Positions 1 through 7,833 of a DNA stretch of 64,000 bases are shown in pieces. The stretch covers positions 1 to 64,000 of the forward strand of contig NZ_LMPC01000009.1 of assembly GCF_001423745.1 (NCBI RefSeq), written 5' to 3'. The notes under the pieces are model-generated. The model was not told the DNA's origin. It made no database searches and worked only from the letters and a program-made list of their open reading frames with translations. This DNA comes from Arthrobacter sp. Leaf337 (GTDB lineage: Bacteria; Actinomycetota; Actinomycetes; Actinomycetales; Micrococcaceae). Position 1 is the first letter of the stretch. Each line of letters starts with the position of its first letter. The position numbers were made by a program, and so were the translations under genes.

Positions 1-2
1 AG

Positions 3-95
3 AAGGGCTGGGAAATCCCGGCCGAACTCGCGCACATCGAGTCCTCCGGCAGCACCCGCCAGGAAGCCAGCTCCCTCATCGCGGCACACCACTAG
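3..95 (+). CDS. lipA: Lipoyl synthase, C-terminal end (partial)
   Basis: The window opens inside a plus-strand gene whose last 30 codons read KGWEIPAELAHIESSGSTRQ and end in AAHH before a TAG stop. This tail resembles the C-terminus of Arthrobacter lipoyl synthases, the radical-SAM enzymes that insert sulfur into octanoyl groups on lipoyl domains. The following DUF4191 gene fits, because lipA is usually followed by that family in Actinobacteria. No catalytic motif lies inside the window, so the call rests on the tail and on context. Confidence 0.7.
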   Translation, partial: KGWEIPAELAHIESSGSTRQEASSLIAAHH

Positions 96-108
96 GACCT
101 TTCGTAAC

Positions 109-165
109 ATTTATGCCTGAGGGCCGGCACCGGAGCATTCCGGCGTCCGGCCCTCAGGCATAAAT
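109..165. terminator. Long perfect hairpin after lipA
   Basis: Positions 109-127 and 147-165 form a perfect 19-bp inverted repeat (ATTTATGCCTGAGGGCCGG and its complement) around a 19-nt loop that holds its own small CCGGA/TCCGG stem. It lies just after the lipA stop and just before the next gene. It has no real T-tract, so it could be an intrinsic terminator of the actinobacterial I-shaped type, or an operator. Confidence 0.6.
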
Positions 166-184
166 CACGTAGAATTAAGGCACT

Positions 185-949
185 ATGGCGAATTCCCCTG
201 ATTCCAGCAAACCGACTCCGGCAGCCTCCGACGCTCCGAAGCGTGGCCTCTTCTCTCGCAAGCCGAAGGAAGCCAAGGTCAAGAAGCCCAGCAGGCTGAA
301 GCAGATCAACGAAGTCTTCCAGATGACGCGCCGCCATGACCCCATGGTGGTCTGGATGATGCTGCTTGCTTTCCTGGGCGTCGTAGCCGTCAGCTTCCTG
401 GTGGGCTACCTCCTGGAAAACTGGATCACGGGCCTGATTATCGGCATCCCCCTCGGTCTGCTGGCCGCGACCCTCATCCTCTCGCGGCGCGCTGAGCGGG
501 CCGCGTTCGCCCAGATTGAGAACCAGCCCGGCGCCTCGGGCGCCGCACTGGGTACCCTGAAGCGCGGCTGGATCACCGAGGACCAGCCGGTCGCGGTCAA
601 CCCGCGCACCCAGGACGCAGTCTTCCGCGCCATCGGCCGTCCCGGCGTCGTCCTCGTCAGTGAAGGCCCCACCCACCGGGTCCGGCCGCTCGTCGACGCC
701 GAGCGCAAGCGGCTGGCGCGCATCCTGCCCAACGTCACAGTCCACGTGATCGAGAGCGGCCGCGGCGAAGGCCAGGTTCCCCTCAGCCAGATCGCCAAGA
801 AGATGAACAAACTGGACAAGGAACTGACCAAGCTTGAGGTGAGTGCGGTGTCGAAGCGAATTTCCTCGCTCGGAAACCGCCTCCCGATCCCCAAGGGAAT
901 CGATCCTTACAAGGCACGGCCGGACCGCAAAGCAGCCCGCGGCCGCTAG
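185..949 (+). CDS. DUF4191 domain-containing membrane protein
   Basis: This 254-residue protein has a basic Lys/Arg/Pro-rich N-terminus (about residues 1-45), two adjacent hydrophobic segments (about 57-80 and 84-102) and a soluble basic C-terminal domain. It matches the actinobacterial DUF4191 family, whose function is not known, and it sits in the usual lipA-to-glnA neighbourhood. A TAGAAT hexamer at 170-175 ends nine bases before the ATG, so the leader must be very short. The protein is probably an integral membrane protein with both ends in the cytoplasm; that topology is inferred from the positive charges. Confidence 0.85.
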   Translation: MANSPDSSKPTPAASDAPKRGLFSRKPKEAKVKKPSRLKQINEVFQMTRRHDPMVVWMMLLAFLGVVAVSFLVGYLLENWITGLIIGIPLGLLAATLILSRRAERAAFAQIENQPGASGAALGTLKRGWITEDQPVAVNPRTQDAVFRAIGRPGVVLVSEGPTHRVRPLVDAERKRLARILPNVTVHVIESGRGEGQVPLSQIAKKMNKLDKELTKLEVSAVSKRISSLGNRLPIPKGIDPYKARPDRKAARGR

Positions 950-959
950 CAGCCTTGGC

Positions 960-1004
960 AACGCCCCGGAACCGGTCATCAGCCGGCACCGGGGCGTTTG
1001 TTTT
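960..1004 (+). terminator. Intrinsic terminator after the DUF4191 gene
   Basis: AACGCCCCGG (960-969) pairs with CCGGGGCGTT (989-998) around a 19-nt loop and is followed by the T-rich stretch TTTGTTTT. It starts 11 bases after the DUF4191 stop codon. Confidence 0.8.
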
Positions 1005-1086
1005 GAGCCGTCAGCCCGGATGACGGCTTCGTCCGCCCGGCAGCACCCCCAGCGAAACCGCACTACCCAGAGAAACCGGAGTACCC

Positions 1087-1449
1087 GTGAAACTGCCCTC
1101 GAAATCCACCGTGATCCGGCTCTTCCGGGTCCTCGCCGTGGCCGAAGCCTTCAGCTGGGCGGCCCTCCTGACCGGAATGTACTTCAAATGGATTGCCCGG
1201 ACCTCCGAGCTTGGCGTGGAGATTGCAGGACCAATTCACGGGGCACTGTTCATCGCCTACGGAGTGGCGGCGCTTGCCCTGTGGCGCCTGCAGCGGTGGC
1301 CCTTCCTGGTGGCGTTCCTCGCGGGCTTCTCAGCGGTGTTGCCGCTTGCCACAGTCCTGTTCGAACGGTGGGCGGGCAAGCGCGGCTACCTGACGCCGGC
1401 GGGCAGCGGGCAGCGTGAGCAGCGGGATCACGTAACCGCCGGGGTCTAG
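1087..1449 (+). CDS. DUF3817 domain-containing small membrane protein
   Basis: This 120-residue protein has three hydrophobic segments (about residues 13-33, 45-65 and 72-92), the compact pattern of the DUF3817 family. Conserved-looking features are the EAFSW motif near residue 21 and GPIHGALFIAY near residue 49. The start is a GTG preceded by CCGGAG. The family is common in Actinobacteria and has no established function. The gene converges on the minus-strand RDD gene with only 10 bases between them. Confidence 0.8.
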   Translation: MKLPSKSTVIRLFRVLAVAEAFSWAALLTGMYFKWIARTSELGVEIAGPIHGALFIAYGVAALALWRLQRWPFLVAFLAGFSAVLPLATVLFERWAGKRGYLTPAGSGQREQRDHVTAGV

Positions 1450-1459
1450 GCGGGACCGG

Positions 1460-1897
1460 CTACATGCGCACGAGGACGGTGTTCATCGCCTTGTCGTGCG
1501 GGCCGCGGTGATCCGGATCAAAGATGACCGCCGGAATCACGAGGCACAGCAAAATGGTGCGGACCAGCGCGGCCAGCGGCCCGGCCGGAGCCCCACCCAG
1601 GCGGACTACGTGGATGCCAAGGAGCCGGTGGCCGATGCTGTAGCCGAGTGTGCCGATCAGGAGGATCTGCTCTGCGGCGAACACGGCAAGTGTGCCCCAC
1701 GGATCCCCGCCGAACGCGTAGTTGCTGATCAGCAGCGCCAGTCCCCAGTCGATGCAAATGGCAAGGATCCTGCGTCCGGCCCGGGCGATCGAGCCGGAGC
1801 CTGCCTCTGGCAGGCCGAGGCGCTCCCCCGGGTACTTGGAAATGCCGGACGTATCCGGCCCGCTGAGCCAGGAACCTATGTCTTTGCGATCAACCAC
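1460..1897 (-). CDS. RDD family membrane protein
   Basis: This 145-residue protein carries the RDD-type membrane domain. The arginine-containing first segment begins near ARAGRRILAICIDWGLALL (residues about 39-57), followed by hydrophobic segments and the conserved GYSIGHRLLGIHVV block near residue 86. The start is GTG. RDD proteins are small integral membrane proteins; some have been linked to Na+/H+ exchange, but for this gene the role is unknown. It lies immediately upstream of and divergent from glnA, and the 273-bp gap between them holds the glnA control region. Confidence 0.85.
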   Translation of the reverse strand: MVDRKDIGSWLSGPDTSGISKYPGERLGLPEAGSGSIARAGRRILAICIDWGLALLISNYAFGGDPWGTLAVFAAEQILLIGTLGYSIGHRLLGIHVVRLGGAPAGPLAALVRTILLCLVIPAVIFDPDHRGPHDKAMNTVLVRM

Positions 1898-2002
1898 GGA
1901 CCAAGCCTATCCGCTGCACGGCCCCCGCAGTTAAGTTCACAGTATGGATGCGGATGGACCACAGTGTGGACACCGTATAGCGTTTACATATCAGGCGGTT
2001 CT

Positions 2003-2040
2003 GTAACCTGCCGGAAACATAGCGGACACGGACGGGAAAT
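2003..2040 (+). promoter_or_regulatory. GlnR-like double box upstream of glnA
   Basis: The sequence reads GTAAC-N6-GAAAC-N6-GACAC-N6-GAAAT, four pentamers phased at 11 bp. The actinobacterial GlnR consensus is two tandem gTnAC-N6-GaAAC sites. The first site is an exact match and the second has one or two deviations. The second site overlaps a GGACACGG/CCGTGTCC hairpin (2024-2031 with 2042-2049). Its place 130-170 bases before glnA makes nitrogen control of glnA likely. Confidence 0.65.
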
Positions 2041-2170
2041 CCCGTGTCCCTAGGGTGGTAACAGTTGCTAGCGAGCTGGGAGCGGGGACACTTTTGTGTT
2101 TTCGCGCCGTCGGATTGCGCTGGACCATATGGCTTTCCAGCCAGTTATTACTTATGCGTAAGGAGCATAG

Positions 2171-3595
2171 ATGTTCAAGACTGCGGACGAAGTCCTCAAG
2201 TTCATCAAGGACGAAGATATTAAATTCGTCGATATCCGCTTCACCGACCTTCCTGGCGTGCAGCAGCACTTCAACGTGCCGGCCAAGAGCGTTGATGCAG
2301 ACTTCTTCATCAACGGCCAGCTCTTCGACGGTTCGTCCATCCGCGGTTTCCAGGGCATCGCTGAGTCCGACATGCAGCTCATCCCGGATGTCACCACGGC
2401 ATTCCTGGACACGTTCCGCATGGAGAAGACGCTGGCACTGAACTTCTCCATCGTTAACCCCCGCACCGGTGACCCTTACCACCGCGACCCCCGCGGCGTG
2501 GCCGAGAAGGCTGAGGCCTACCTCGCTTCCACCGGCATCGCCGACACCGCGTTCTTCGCCCCCGAGGCCGAGTTCTTCGTGTTCGACAACGTCCAGTACC
2601 AGTCCTCCCCGCAGGGCAGCTTCTACAAGATCGACTCTGAAGAAGCCCACTGGAACACCGGCCGCGAAGAAGAAGGCGGAAACCTGGGCTACAAGACCCC
2701 CGTCAAGGGCGGTTACTTCCCGGTCTCCCCCACGGACAAGCAGGCCGACCTGCGCGACGCCATGTGTGTTGCCCTGGACGAAGCCGGCCTTGAGGTCGAG
2801 CGCAGCCACCACGAAGTGGGCTCCGCCGGCCAGGCTGAAATCAACTACAAGTTCACCACGCTGACGCACGCGGCTGATGACCTGCAGAAGTTCAAGTACG
2901 TCATCAAGAACACCGCTGACGCCTGGGGCAAGTCGGTCACCTTCATGCCGAAGCCGGTCTTCGGCGACAACGGCTCGGGCATGCACTGCCACCAGTCGCT
3001 GTGGAACGGCGGCGAGCCGCTGTTCTACGACGAAAAGGGCTACGCAGGCCTCTCCGACATGGCCCGCTGGTACATCGGTGGCCTGCTGAAGCACTCCTCC
3101 GCCGTTCTCGCGTTCACCAACCCGACGGTCAACTCGTACCGCCGCCTGGTCAAGGGCTTCGAAGCTCCGGTCAACATGGTCTACTCGCAGGGCAACCGCT
3201 CCGCCGGTATCCGTATCCCGATCACGGGCTCCAACCCGAAGGCCAAGCGCATCGAGTTCCGCGCTCCGGACCCCTCCTCCAACCCGTACCTGGCGTTCGC
3301 TGCCCAGCTGATGGCCGGCATTGACGGTATCCGCAACCGCATCGAACCCCCGGCTCCCATCGACAAGGACCTCTACGAGCTCCCCGCCGAGGAAGCCAAG
3401 GACATCCCCAAGGCTCCGGGCACGCTCGAGGAAGCCCTGGACGCACTGGCTGAGGACAACGAGTTCCTCCAGGCCGGCGGCGTGTTCACCCAGGACCTGA
3501 TCGACACCTGGATCGAGTACAAGTACGAGAACGAGATCCGCCCGCTGTCCCTGCGCCCGAACCCGTACGAGTTCGAGCTGTACTACGGCGTCTAG
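2171..3595 (+). CDS. glnA: Type I glutamine synthetase
   Basis: The 474-residue enzyme condenses glutamate, ammonia and ATP into glutamine in the cytoplasm and acts as a dodecamer. It shows the family blocks in order: the beta-grasp N-terminus with DLPGVQQHF, the DGSS loop near residue 54, the PEAEFFVFD metal site, [10 protein letters not shown], and RIEFRAPD near the C-terminus. Tyr402 in DLYELP aligns with the tyrosine that GlnE adenylylates in beta-type enzymes. The ATG follows a good AAGGAG site. A GlnR-like double box lies upstream, and glnE and glnA2 are encoded nearby. This is the main assimilatory enzyme. Confidence 0.97.
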   Translation: MFKTADEVLKFIKDEDIKFVDIRFTDLPGVQQHFNVPAKSVDADFFINGQLFDGSSIRGFQGIAESDMQLIPDVTTAFLDTFRMEKTLALNFSIVNPRTGDPYHRDPRGVAEKAEAYLASTGIADTAFFAPEAEFFVFDNVQYQSSPQGSFYKIDSEEAHWNTGREEEGGNLGYKTPVKGGYFPVSPTDKQADLRDAMCVALDEAGLEVERSHHEVGSAGQAEINYKFTTLTHAADDLQKFKYVIKNTADAWGKSVTFMPKPVFGDNGSGMHCHQSLWNGGEPLFYDEKGYAGLSDMARWYIGGLLKHSSAVLAFTNPTVNSYRRLVKGFEAPVNMVYSQGNRSAGIRIPITGSNPKAKRIEFRAPDPSSNPYLAFAAQLMAGIDGIRNRIEPPAPIDKDLYELPAEEAKDIPKAPGTLEEALDALAEDNEFLQAGGVFTQDLIDTWIEYKYENEIRPLSLRPNPYEFELYYGV

Positions 3596-3630
3596 TCAGA
3601 CCCCGGGCCTAACCATGGTTTAGTCCGCAG

Positions 3631-3673
3631 AAAGTCCGCATGTGCTGCTCCGGCAGCACATGCGGACTTTTTT
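3631..3673 (+). terminator. Strong intrinsic terminator after glnA
   Basis: An 18-bp perfect stem, AAAGTCCGCATGTGCTGC (3631-3648) with its complement at 3653-3670, closes a TCCG loop and runs into a T-tract (3668-3673). It lies between the convergent glnA and GNAT genes and could serve both strands. Confidence 0.92.
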
Positions 3674-3692
3674 GTCGTGGGGACCAGCTGGA

Positions 3693-4208
3693 CTAGAAGG
3701 AGCGGTACATCGTCCGCTGCGGGCCGGCATCCCCGCCCAGGTACTGCCCAAGGTCCTCGAAACCCGCCCTGCGGTAGGCGGCAATTCCTGCGGGGTTGCG
3801 TTCGTTGACGGAAAGTACGACGCCGGCCTCTCCGCCGCCCAGCTTTGCCGTCAGTTTCGCGGCTTCCCTGACCGCTGCGGCGGCCGCAAGGGTGCCGAGT
3901 CCCCTGCCTTGCCGGTTCCTGTCGATGAGGAAGCCGCGCAACAGCCAGACGGCGTGGTCGTCCTCCCAGCCCGCCAGCGACGCCGCACCGCGCTGCAACG
4001 TGAACACGCCGACGGCTTCTCCGCCGGAGTCCACCACATAGGGAAAACGCGAGTCCTCCTCCAGCGCAACGAGCATCATGCGTAGCGGATCACCGGCGAA
4101 GTCCCGCTGGCCTTCCCCCAGTTCCATTTCCGCGACTTCGCCCAGCTTGATGGCCCTGGCGTCGTCGTCGAGGTTCTTCAGGGCGATAAGCCAGACGGAT
4201 TCAGACAT
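3693..4208 (-). CDS. GNAT family N-acetyltransferase
   Basis: The 171-residue protein has the GNAT fold signature. The acetyl-CoA pyrophosphate loop is visible as RNRQGRGLGTLA (about residues 95-106), preceded by the beta-strand segment WLLRGFLID and followed by LSVNERNPAGIAAYRRAGFE (about 130-149), the usual motif B and tail. The substrate cannot be deduced. It is probably cytoplasmic. It is a single-gene unit between the glnA terminator and a hairpin at 4231-4272. Confidence 0.85.
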   Translation of the reverse strand: MSESVWLIALKNLDDDARAIKLGEVAEMELGEGQRDFAGDPLRMMLVALEEDSRFPYVVDSGGEAVGVFTLQRGAASLAGWEDDHAVWLLRGFLIDRNRQGRGLGTLAAAAAVREAAKLTAKLGGGEAGVVLSVNERNPAGIAAYRRAGFEDLGQYLGGDAGPQRTMYRSF

Positions 4209-4230
4209 GGATCGAGCCTACCCAGAACCT

Positions 4231-4272
4231 GCGACGCCGGCCGCCATCTTTTGGGGTGACGGCCGGCGTCGC
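4231..4272. terminator. 13-bp perfect hairpin between the VOC and GNAT genes
   Basis: GCGACGCCGGCCG (4231-4243) pairs perfectly with 4260-4272 around a 16-nt loop. It is downstream of the VOC gene on the minus strand and just upstream of the GNAT gene. There is no T-tract, so it is a probable factor-assisted or I-shaped terminator. Confidence 0.55.
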
Positions 4273-4315
4273 GGATGTCGACGGTGCGGCGGCTGTTTGC
4301 AGGACAGGGGTGAAG

Positions 4316-4735
4316 CTATGGCGTCTGAGCGTCAGCAGGCGGCCCGGCAGGATCCATCCAGAAGACCTCCCAGAGATGGCCGTCCGGATCCTGGAAGCTG
4401 TGGTTGTACATAAACCCGTAGTCCTGGGCTTCCTGCGAAGGCGCGCCTCCAGCGGTCATGGCTTTCCGGATCGTGTCGTCAACGGCTTCACGGCTGTCAA
4501 CGGAGAATGCCACGATCGCTTCAGCGGTGCCGCCGGTATCCGCGATGCCCTTGGAAATGAACGTCTTGAAGTAGCCTTCCACCAGCAGCATGACATAGGC
4601 ACCGTCATTGATGATCACGCAGGTGGCATTTTCGTCGGTGAAATCCGGGTTGAAGGAAAAGCCGAGCGCGGTGAAGAACTCGACCGACCTGTTCAGGTCC
4701 TTGACAGGGAGATTCAGAAAGAGTTGCGTGGCCAT
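4316..4735 (-). CDS. VOC family (glyoxalase/bleomycin resistance-like) protein
   Basis: This 139-residue single-domain protein opens with ATQLFLNLPVKDLNRSVEFF, typical of the vicinal oxygen chelate fold. The C-terminal segment has DPDGHLWEVFWMDP (about residues 116-129), where a Glu serves as a metal ligand in family members. It is closest in style to the PhnB/glyoxalase-like lactoylglutathione lyase relatives, but the substrate is unknown. It is monocistronic, with a hairpin downstream. Confidence 0.85.
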   Translation of the reverse strand: MATQLFLNLPVKDLNRSVEFFTALGFSFNPDFTDENATCVIINDGAYVMLLVEGYFKTFISKGIADTGGTAEAIVAFSVDSREAVDDTIRKAMTAGGAPSQEAQDYGFMYNHSFQDPDGHLWEVFWMDPAGPPADAQTP

Positions 4736-4812
4736 TGGCTCAAACTAGCATCCAGCCCGCAACGTGTCAGCCCCCGCGGCGGGTTGCCACACCACACCCC
4801 AAACCGGCCCGG

Positions 4813-7800
4813 CTACTGCCCGTAGAATACCCGTTCGAAAACACCGCGGGCGCGCCTGCTGATCCTCAGGTAGTCCTCTTCCAGCGCGGCAGCGTTGCCT
4901 GGCGGGTAGCCGCACCAGCGGGCCACGGCTTCCAGGTCCCTGCGGGAAGACGGCAGGAGGTCGGAGGCGCGGCCGGTCCAGATCACGTTGGCCGACCTGA
5001 TACGGCTAGCCAGGCGCCAGGCTTTGAGGAGGAGTTCCGCCTCGTCCGCTTCCAGGAACCCCAGGGAGGCAGCGGCATCCAGCGCCGGCACGGTGGACGT
5101 GGTCCGCAGCTCCGGATGCTTGCCCGCGTGCTGCAACTGCAGCAGCTGAACGAGCCATTCAACGTCGCTGAGGCCGCCGCGTCCCAGTTTGAGGTGCCGC
5201 GCCGGATCCGCGCCGCGGGGCAGCCGCTCCGCTTCCACCCTTGCTTTGACGCGGCGGATTTCGCGCACGTCCTTGTCCGACAGTTCTTCCGGATAGCGGA
5301 TGGTGTCGATCAGCTCCACGAAGTCCGCTGCCAGGTCATCATCCCCTGCGATGGGCAGGGCCCGCAGCAGCGCCTGGGCTTCCCAGACGAGCGACCACCG
5401 GCGGTAGTACTCGGCGTAGGAATCCAGGGAGCGGACCATGGCTCCGCTCTTGCCTTCGGGCCGCAGGTCGGCGTCCACCATCAGCACGCGTTCGGCCAGG
5501 ATGGCGGGCTTGAGCGGCTGCGTCAAAAGGTTCGAAATGTGACCCACGATCTGCGCGGCCTGGTTCTGGGCTTCCTCCTCGGGAACGCCCGGCAGACCGC
5601 GGTGCACGTACATGACATCCGCGTCGGAGCCATAACCGATTTCGCGGCCGCCCTGCCTGCCCATGGCCACCACCAGGACACGTGTCTTCAGCGGACCCGA
5701 GGCACCCACGATGCCTTCCGCAACCCGGAGGGCGCCCAGCACTGCTGCGCGGTCCGTGTCCGCAAGGGCAGCCCCCACCTGGTCCTGGTCCAGCAGCCCG
5801 GCGCTGTCCGCAATGGCAACCCGCAGGATCTCCCGGCGCCGGATCAGCCGGATGAGCCGCATGGCGCTTTCCGGGTCCTCATGCCGCGACATCTTCGAGG
5901 TGATTTCCAGCCACTGGGCTTCGAATCCCAGCGGGGCCAGCTCCTTGTCCGTCCCGAGCCAGGCCACCGATTCCGGGGAAACCTCCAGGAGGTCTGCGAT
6001 CAGGCGCGAGTTGGAGAGGACATGGCAGAGCCGCTCGGCCGCCGCCGTCGAATCCCGCAACATTCCCAGATACCAGTGCGTTGTTCCCAGCGCCTCGCTG
6101 ACGCGGCGGAAGCCCAGCAGCCCGGCGTCGGGATCCACGCCGTCGGCCAGCCACCCGAGCAGGATGGGCAGGAGCTGGCGCTGCAGCGCCGCACGCCGGC
6201 TCACCCCGGCGGTGAGCGCCTCGATATGCCTCATGGCGCCCCGGGGATCCTGGTAACCAAGGGCGGCAAGGCGGCCTTGTGCGGCCTCCGGCGTCAGCCG
6301 CGCTTCTTCGCTGCTCAGCTTGGCGGCGGTGTTCAGCAGAGGCCGGTAGAAAATGCGTTCGTGCAGTTCGCGGACCGCGCGTTTGGTTTTCTGCCAGGCA
6401 GCCAGGAGGGCATCCGGGTGCGGGCGTTCCCGGGCAAAGGGGCCGAGCACGCCCTTCGCCAGTGCACGCAGGGCGTCTTCCCTCACCGGCATGAGATGGG
6501 TGCGGCGCAGCTGGAAGAGCTGGATCCGGTGTTCCAGGAGCCGGAGGTACCGGTAGGCATGGTCGAATTCGGCGGCGTCCGTCCGCCCGATGTAGCCGCC
6601 GGCCGAGAGCGCGGCGATGGCTGAGGTGGTGTCCCGGTGCCGGAGGGATTCGTCGGCTTTGCCGTGCACCAGCTGCAGCAACTGGACCGTGAATTCGACG
6701 TCCCTCAGGCCGCCGCGGCCCAGTTTGATCTGGCGCTGTTCCTCATCTGCGGGAATGTTGTCCGTGACGCGCCGGCGCATGGCCTGCACGGATTCCACAA
6801 ATCCTTCGCGGTTCGCCGAACCCCAGATCAGCGGAAGGACCGCGGCCTCGTACCGGGCGCCCAGCTCCGCGTCCCCCGCAATGGTCCGCGCCTTCAGGAG
6901 GGCCTGGAATTCCCAGCTTTCCGCCCACCGGGCGTAATAGCTCTGATGCGACGCCAGCGTCCGCACCAGCGGTCCCGATTTTCCCTCCGGCCGCAGGTTG
7001 GCGTCCACCTCCCAGAGGCCGGGTTCCCGGCCGATGGACATGATGGCCCGCGAGATCCCGGTGGCAAGGGCCGTCCCGATCGTGTTGGCGCGGGCATCAT
7101 CCAGCTCGCCGGCGTCGATCACGTAAATGACGTCGACGTCGGAAATGTAGTTGAGTTCGCGGGCACCGCACTTGCCCATGCCGATGACGGCGAGTCCTAC
7201 TTCGGCGACTTCCGATGCCGAGAACTGCTCACCTGCCTCGGCACGGGATACTGCCAGGGCCGCCTCGATGGCAGCGCCGGCAAGATCCGCCAGTTCCGCG
7301 CCGGCCGCGGGCATGAAGTCCAGCGGATCGGCGGCACACAGGTCCTTCACCGCCAGATCAACCACGCCCCTGCGGTAAGCAGTTCGCAGGGCCACGTAGG
7401 CCTCCGGGCCGGAGAGCCCGGCCACCGGCCTGCGCGCCTTCGGGTCGGCGTGGACGGATCGCAGGAGACGCGCCCTCAGTTCCCCGGCATCCGCCGCCGC
7501 AGGCTCCGGGCTTGCCACCACGTCAAAGGCGTCAAGGTGCTCCGGGTGGCGGATCAGGAATTCACCCAGCGCCTCGGAGGCACCCAGGACCCGGTACAGG
7601 GGCTCGCTGGTGTCGATGTCGGCAGCAGCGAGCTTCCGAAGATCGGGATGCTTTTCGATCAGGCGCACCAGCGACTGCAGGGCGGTGTCGGGGTTGGCGG
7701 CCAGATGGAAGCCAGCGAACAGTGCCTCTTGGTCGATCCCTTCCAGTTCCCGGGCAGCAAGGAACCGCTCCCCCTTTTCCAGGTCACTGAAACCAGCGGA

Positions 7801-7824
7801 GATCAGGCGACGGGCGAGGCTCAC
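4813..7824 (-). CDS. glnE: Bifunctional glutamine synthetase adenylyltransferase/deadenylase
   Basis: The 1003-residue GlnE attaches and removes AMP on the regulatory tyrosine of GlnA. It has the expected duplicated nucleotidyltransferase layout: an N-terminal domain with GMGKCGARELNYISDVDVIY (about residues 213-232) and a C-terminal domain with AMGRQGGREIGYGSDADVMY (about 719-738), each with the paired Asp metal ligands. Each is followed by a GlnD/PII-uridylyltransferase-like helical domain (GRGGLRDVEF and GRGGLSDVEW). The start is GTG, nine bases after glnA2, so the two genes form an operon. Confidence 0.96.
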   Translation of the reverse strand: MSLARRLISAGFSDLEKGERFLAARELEGIDQEALFAGFHLAANPDTALQSLVRLIEKHPDLRKLAAADIDTSEPLYRVLGASEALGEFLIRHPEHLDAFDVVASPEPAAADAGELRARLLRSVHADPKARRPVAGLSGPEAYVALRTAYRRGVVDLAVKDLCAADPLDFMPAAGAELADLAGAAIEAALAVSRAEAGEQFSASEVAEVGLAVIGMGKCGARELNYISDVDVIYVIDAGELDDARANTIGTALATGISRAIMSIGREPGLWEVDANLRPEGKSGPLVRTLASHQSYYARWAESWEFQALLKARTIAGDAELGARYEAAVLPLIWGSANREGFVESVQAMRRRVTDNIPADEEQRQIKLGRGGLRDVEFTVQLLQLVHGKADESLRHRDTTSAIAALSAGGYIGRTDAAEFDHAYRYLRLLEHRIQLFQLRRTHLMPVREDALRALAKGVLGPFARERPHPDALLAAWQKTKRAVRELHERIFYRPLLNTAAKLSSEEARLTPEAAQGRLAALGYQDPRGAMRHIEALTAGVSRRAALQRQLLPILLGWLADGVDPDAGLLGFRRVSEALGTTHWYLGMLRDSTAAAERLCHVLSNSRLIADLLEVSPESVAWLGTDKELAPLGFEAQWLEITSKMSRHEDPESAMRLIRLIRRREILRVAIADSAGLLDQDQVGAALADTDRAAVLGALRVAEGIVGASGPLKTRVLVVAMGRQGGREIGYGSDADVMYVHRGLPGVPEEEAQNQAAQIVGHISNLLTQPLKPAILAERVLMVDADLRPEGKSGAMVRSLDSYAEYYRRWSLVWEAQALLRALPIAGDDDLAADFVELIDTIRYPEELSDKDVREIRRVKARVEAERLPRGADPARHLKLGRGGLSDVEWLVQLLQLQHAGKHPELRTTSTVPALDAAASLGFLEADEAELLLKAWRLASRIRSANVIWTGRASDLLPSSRRDLEAVARWCGYPPGNAAALEEDYLRISRRARGVFERVFYGQ

Positions 7825-7833
7825 CGCAGCCCC

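Noticed and set aside
92..1063. Long minus-strand reading frame opposite the DUF4191 gene
   Set aside because: It is the antisense shadow of a high-GC gene, with Arg/Asp/Gly-rich composition, no ribosome binding site and no known motif.
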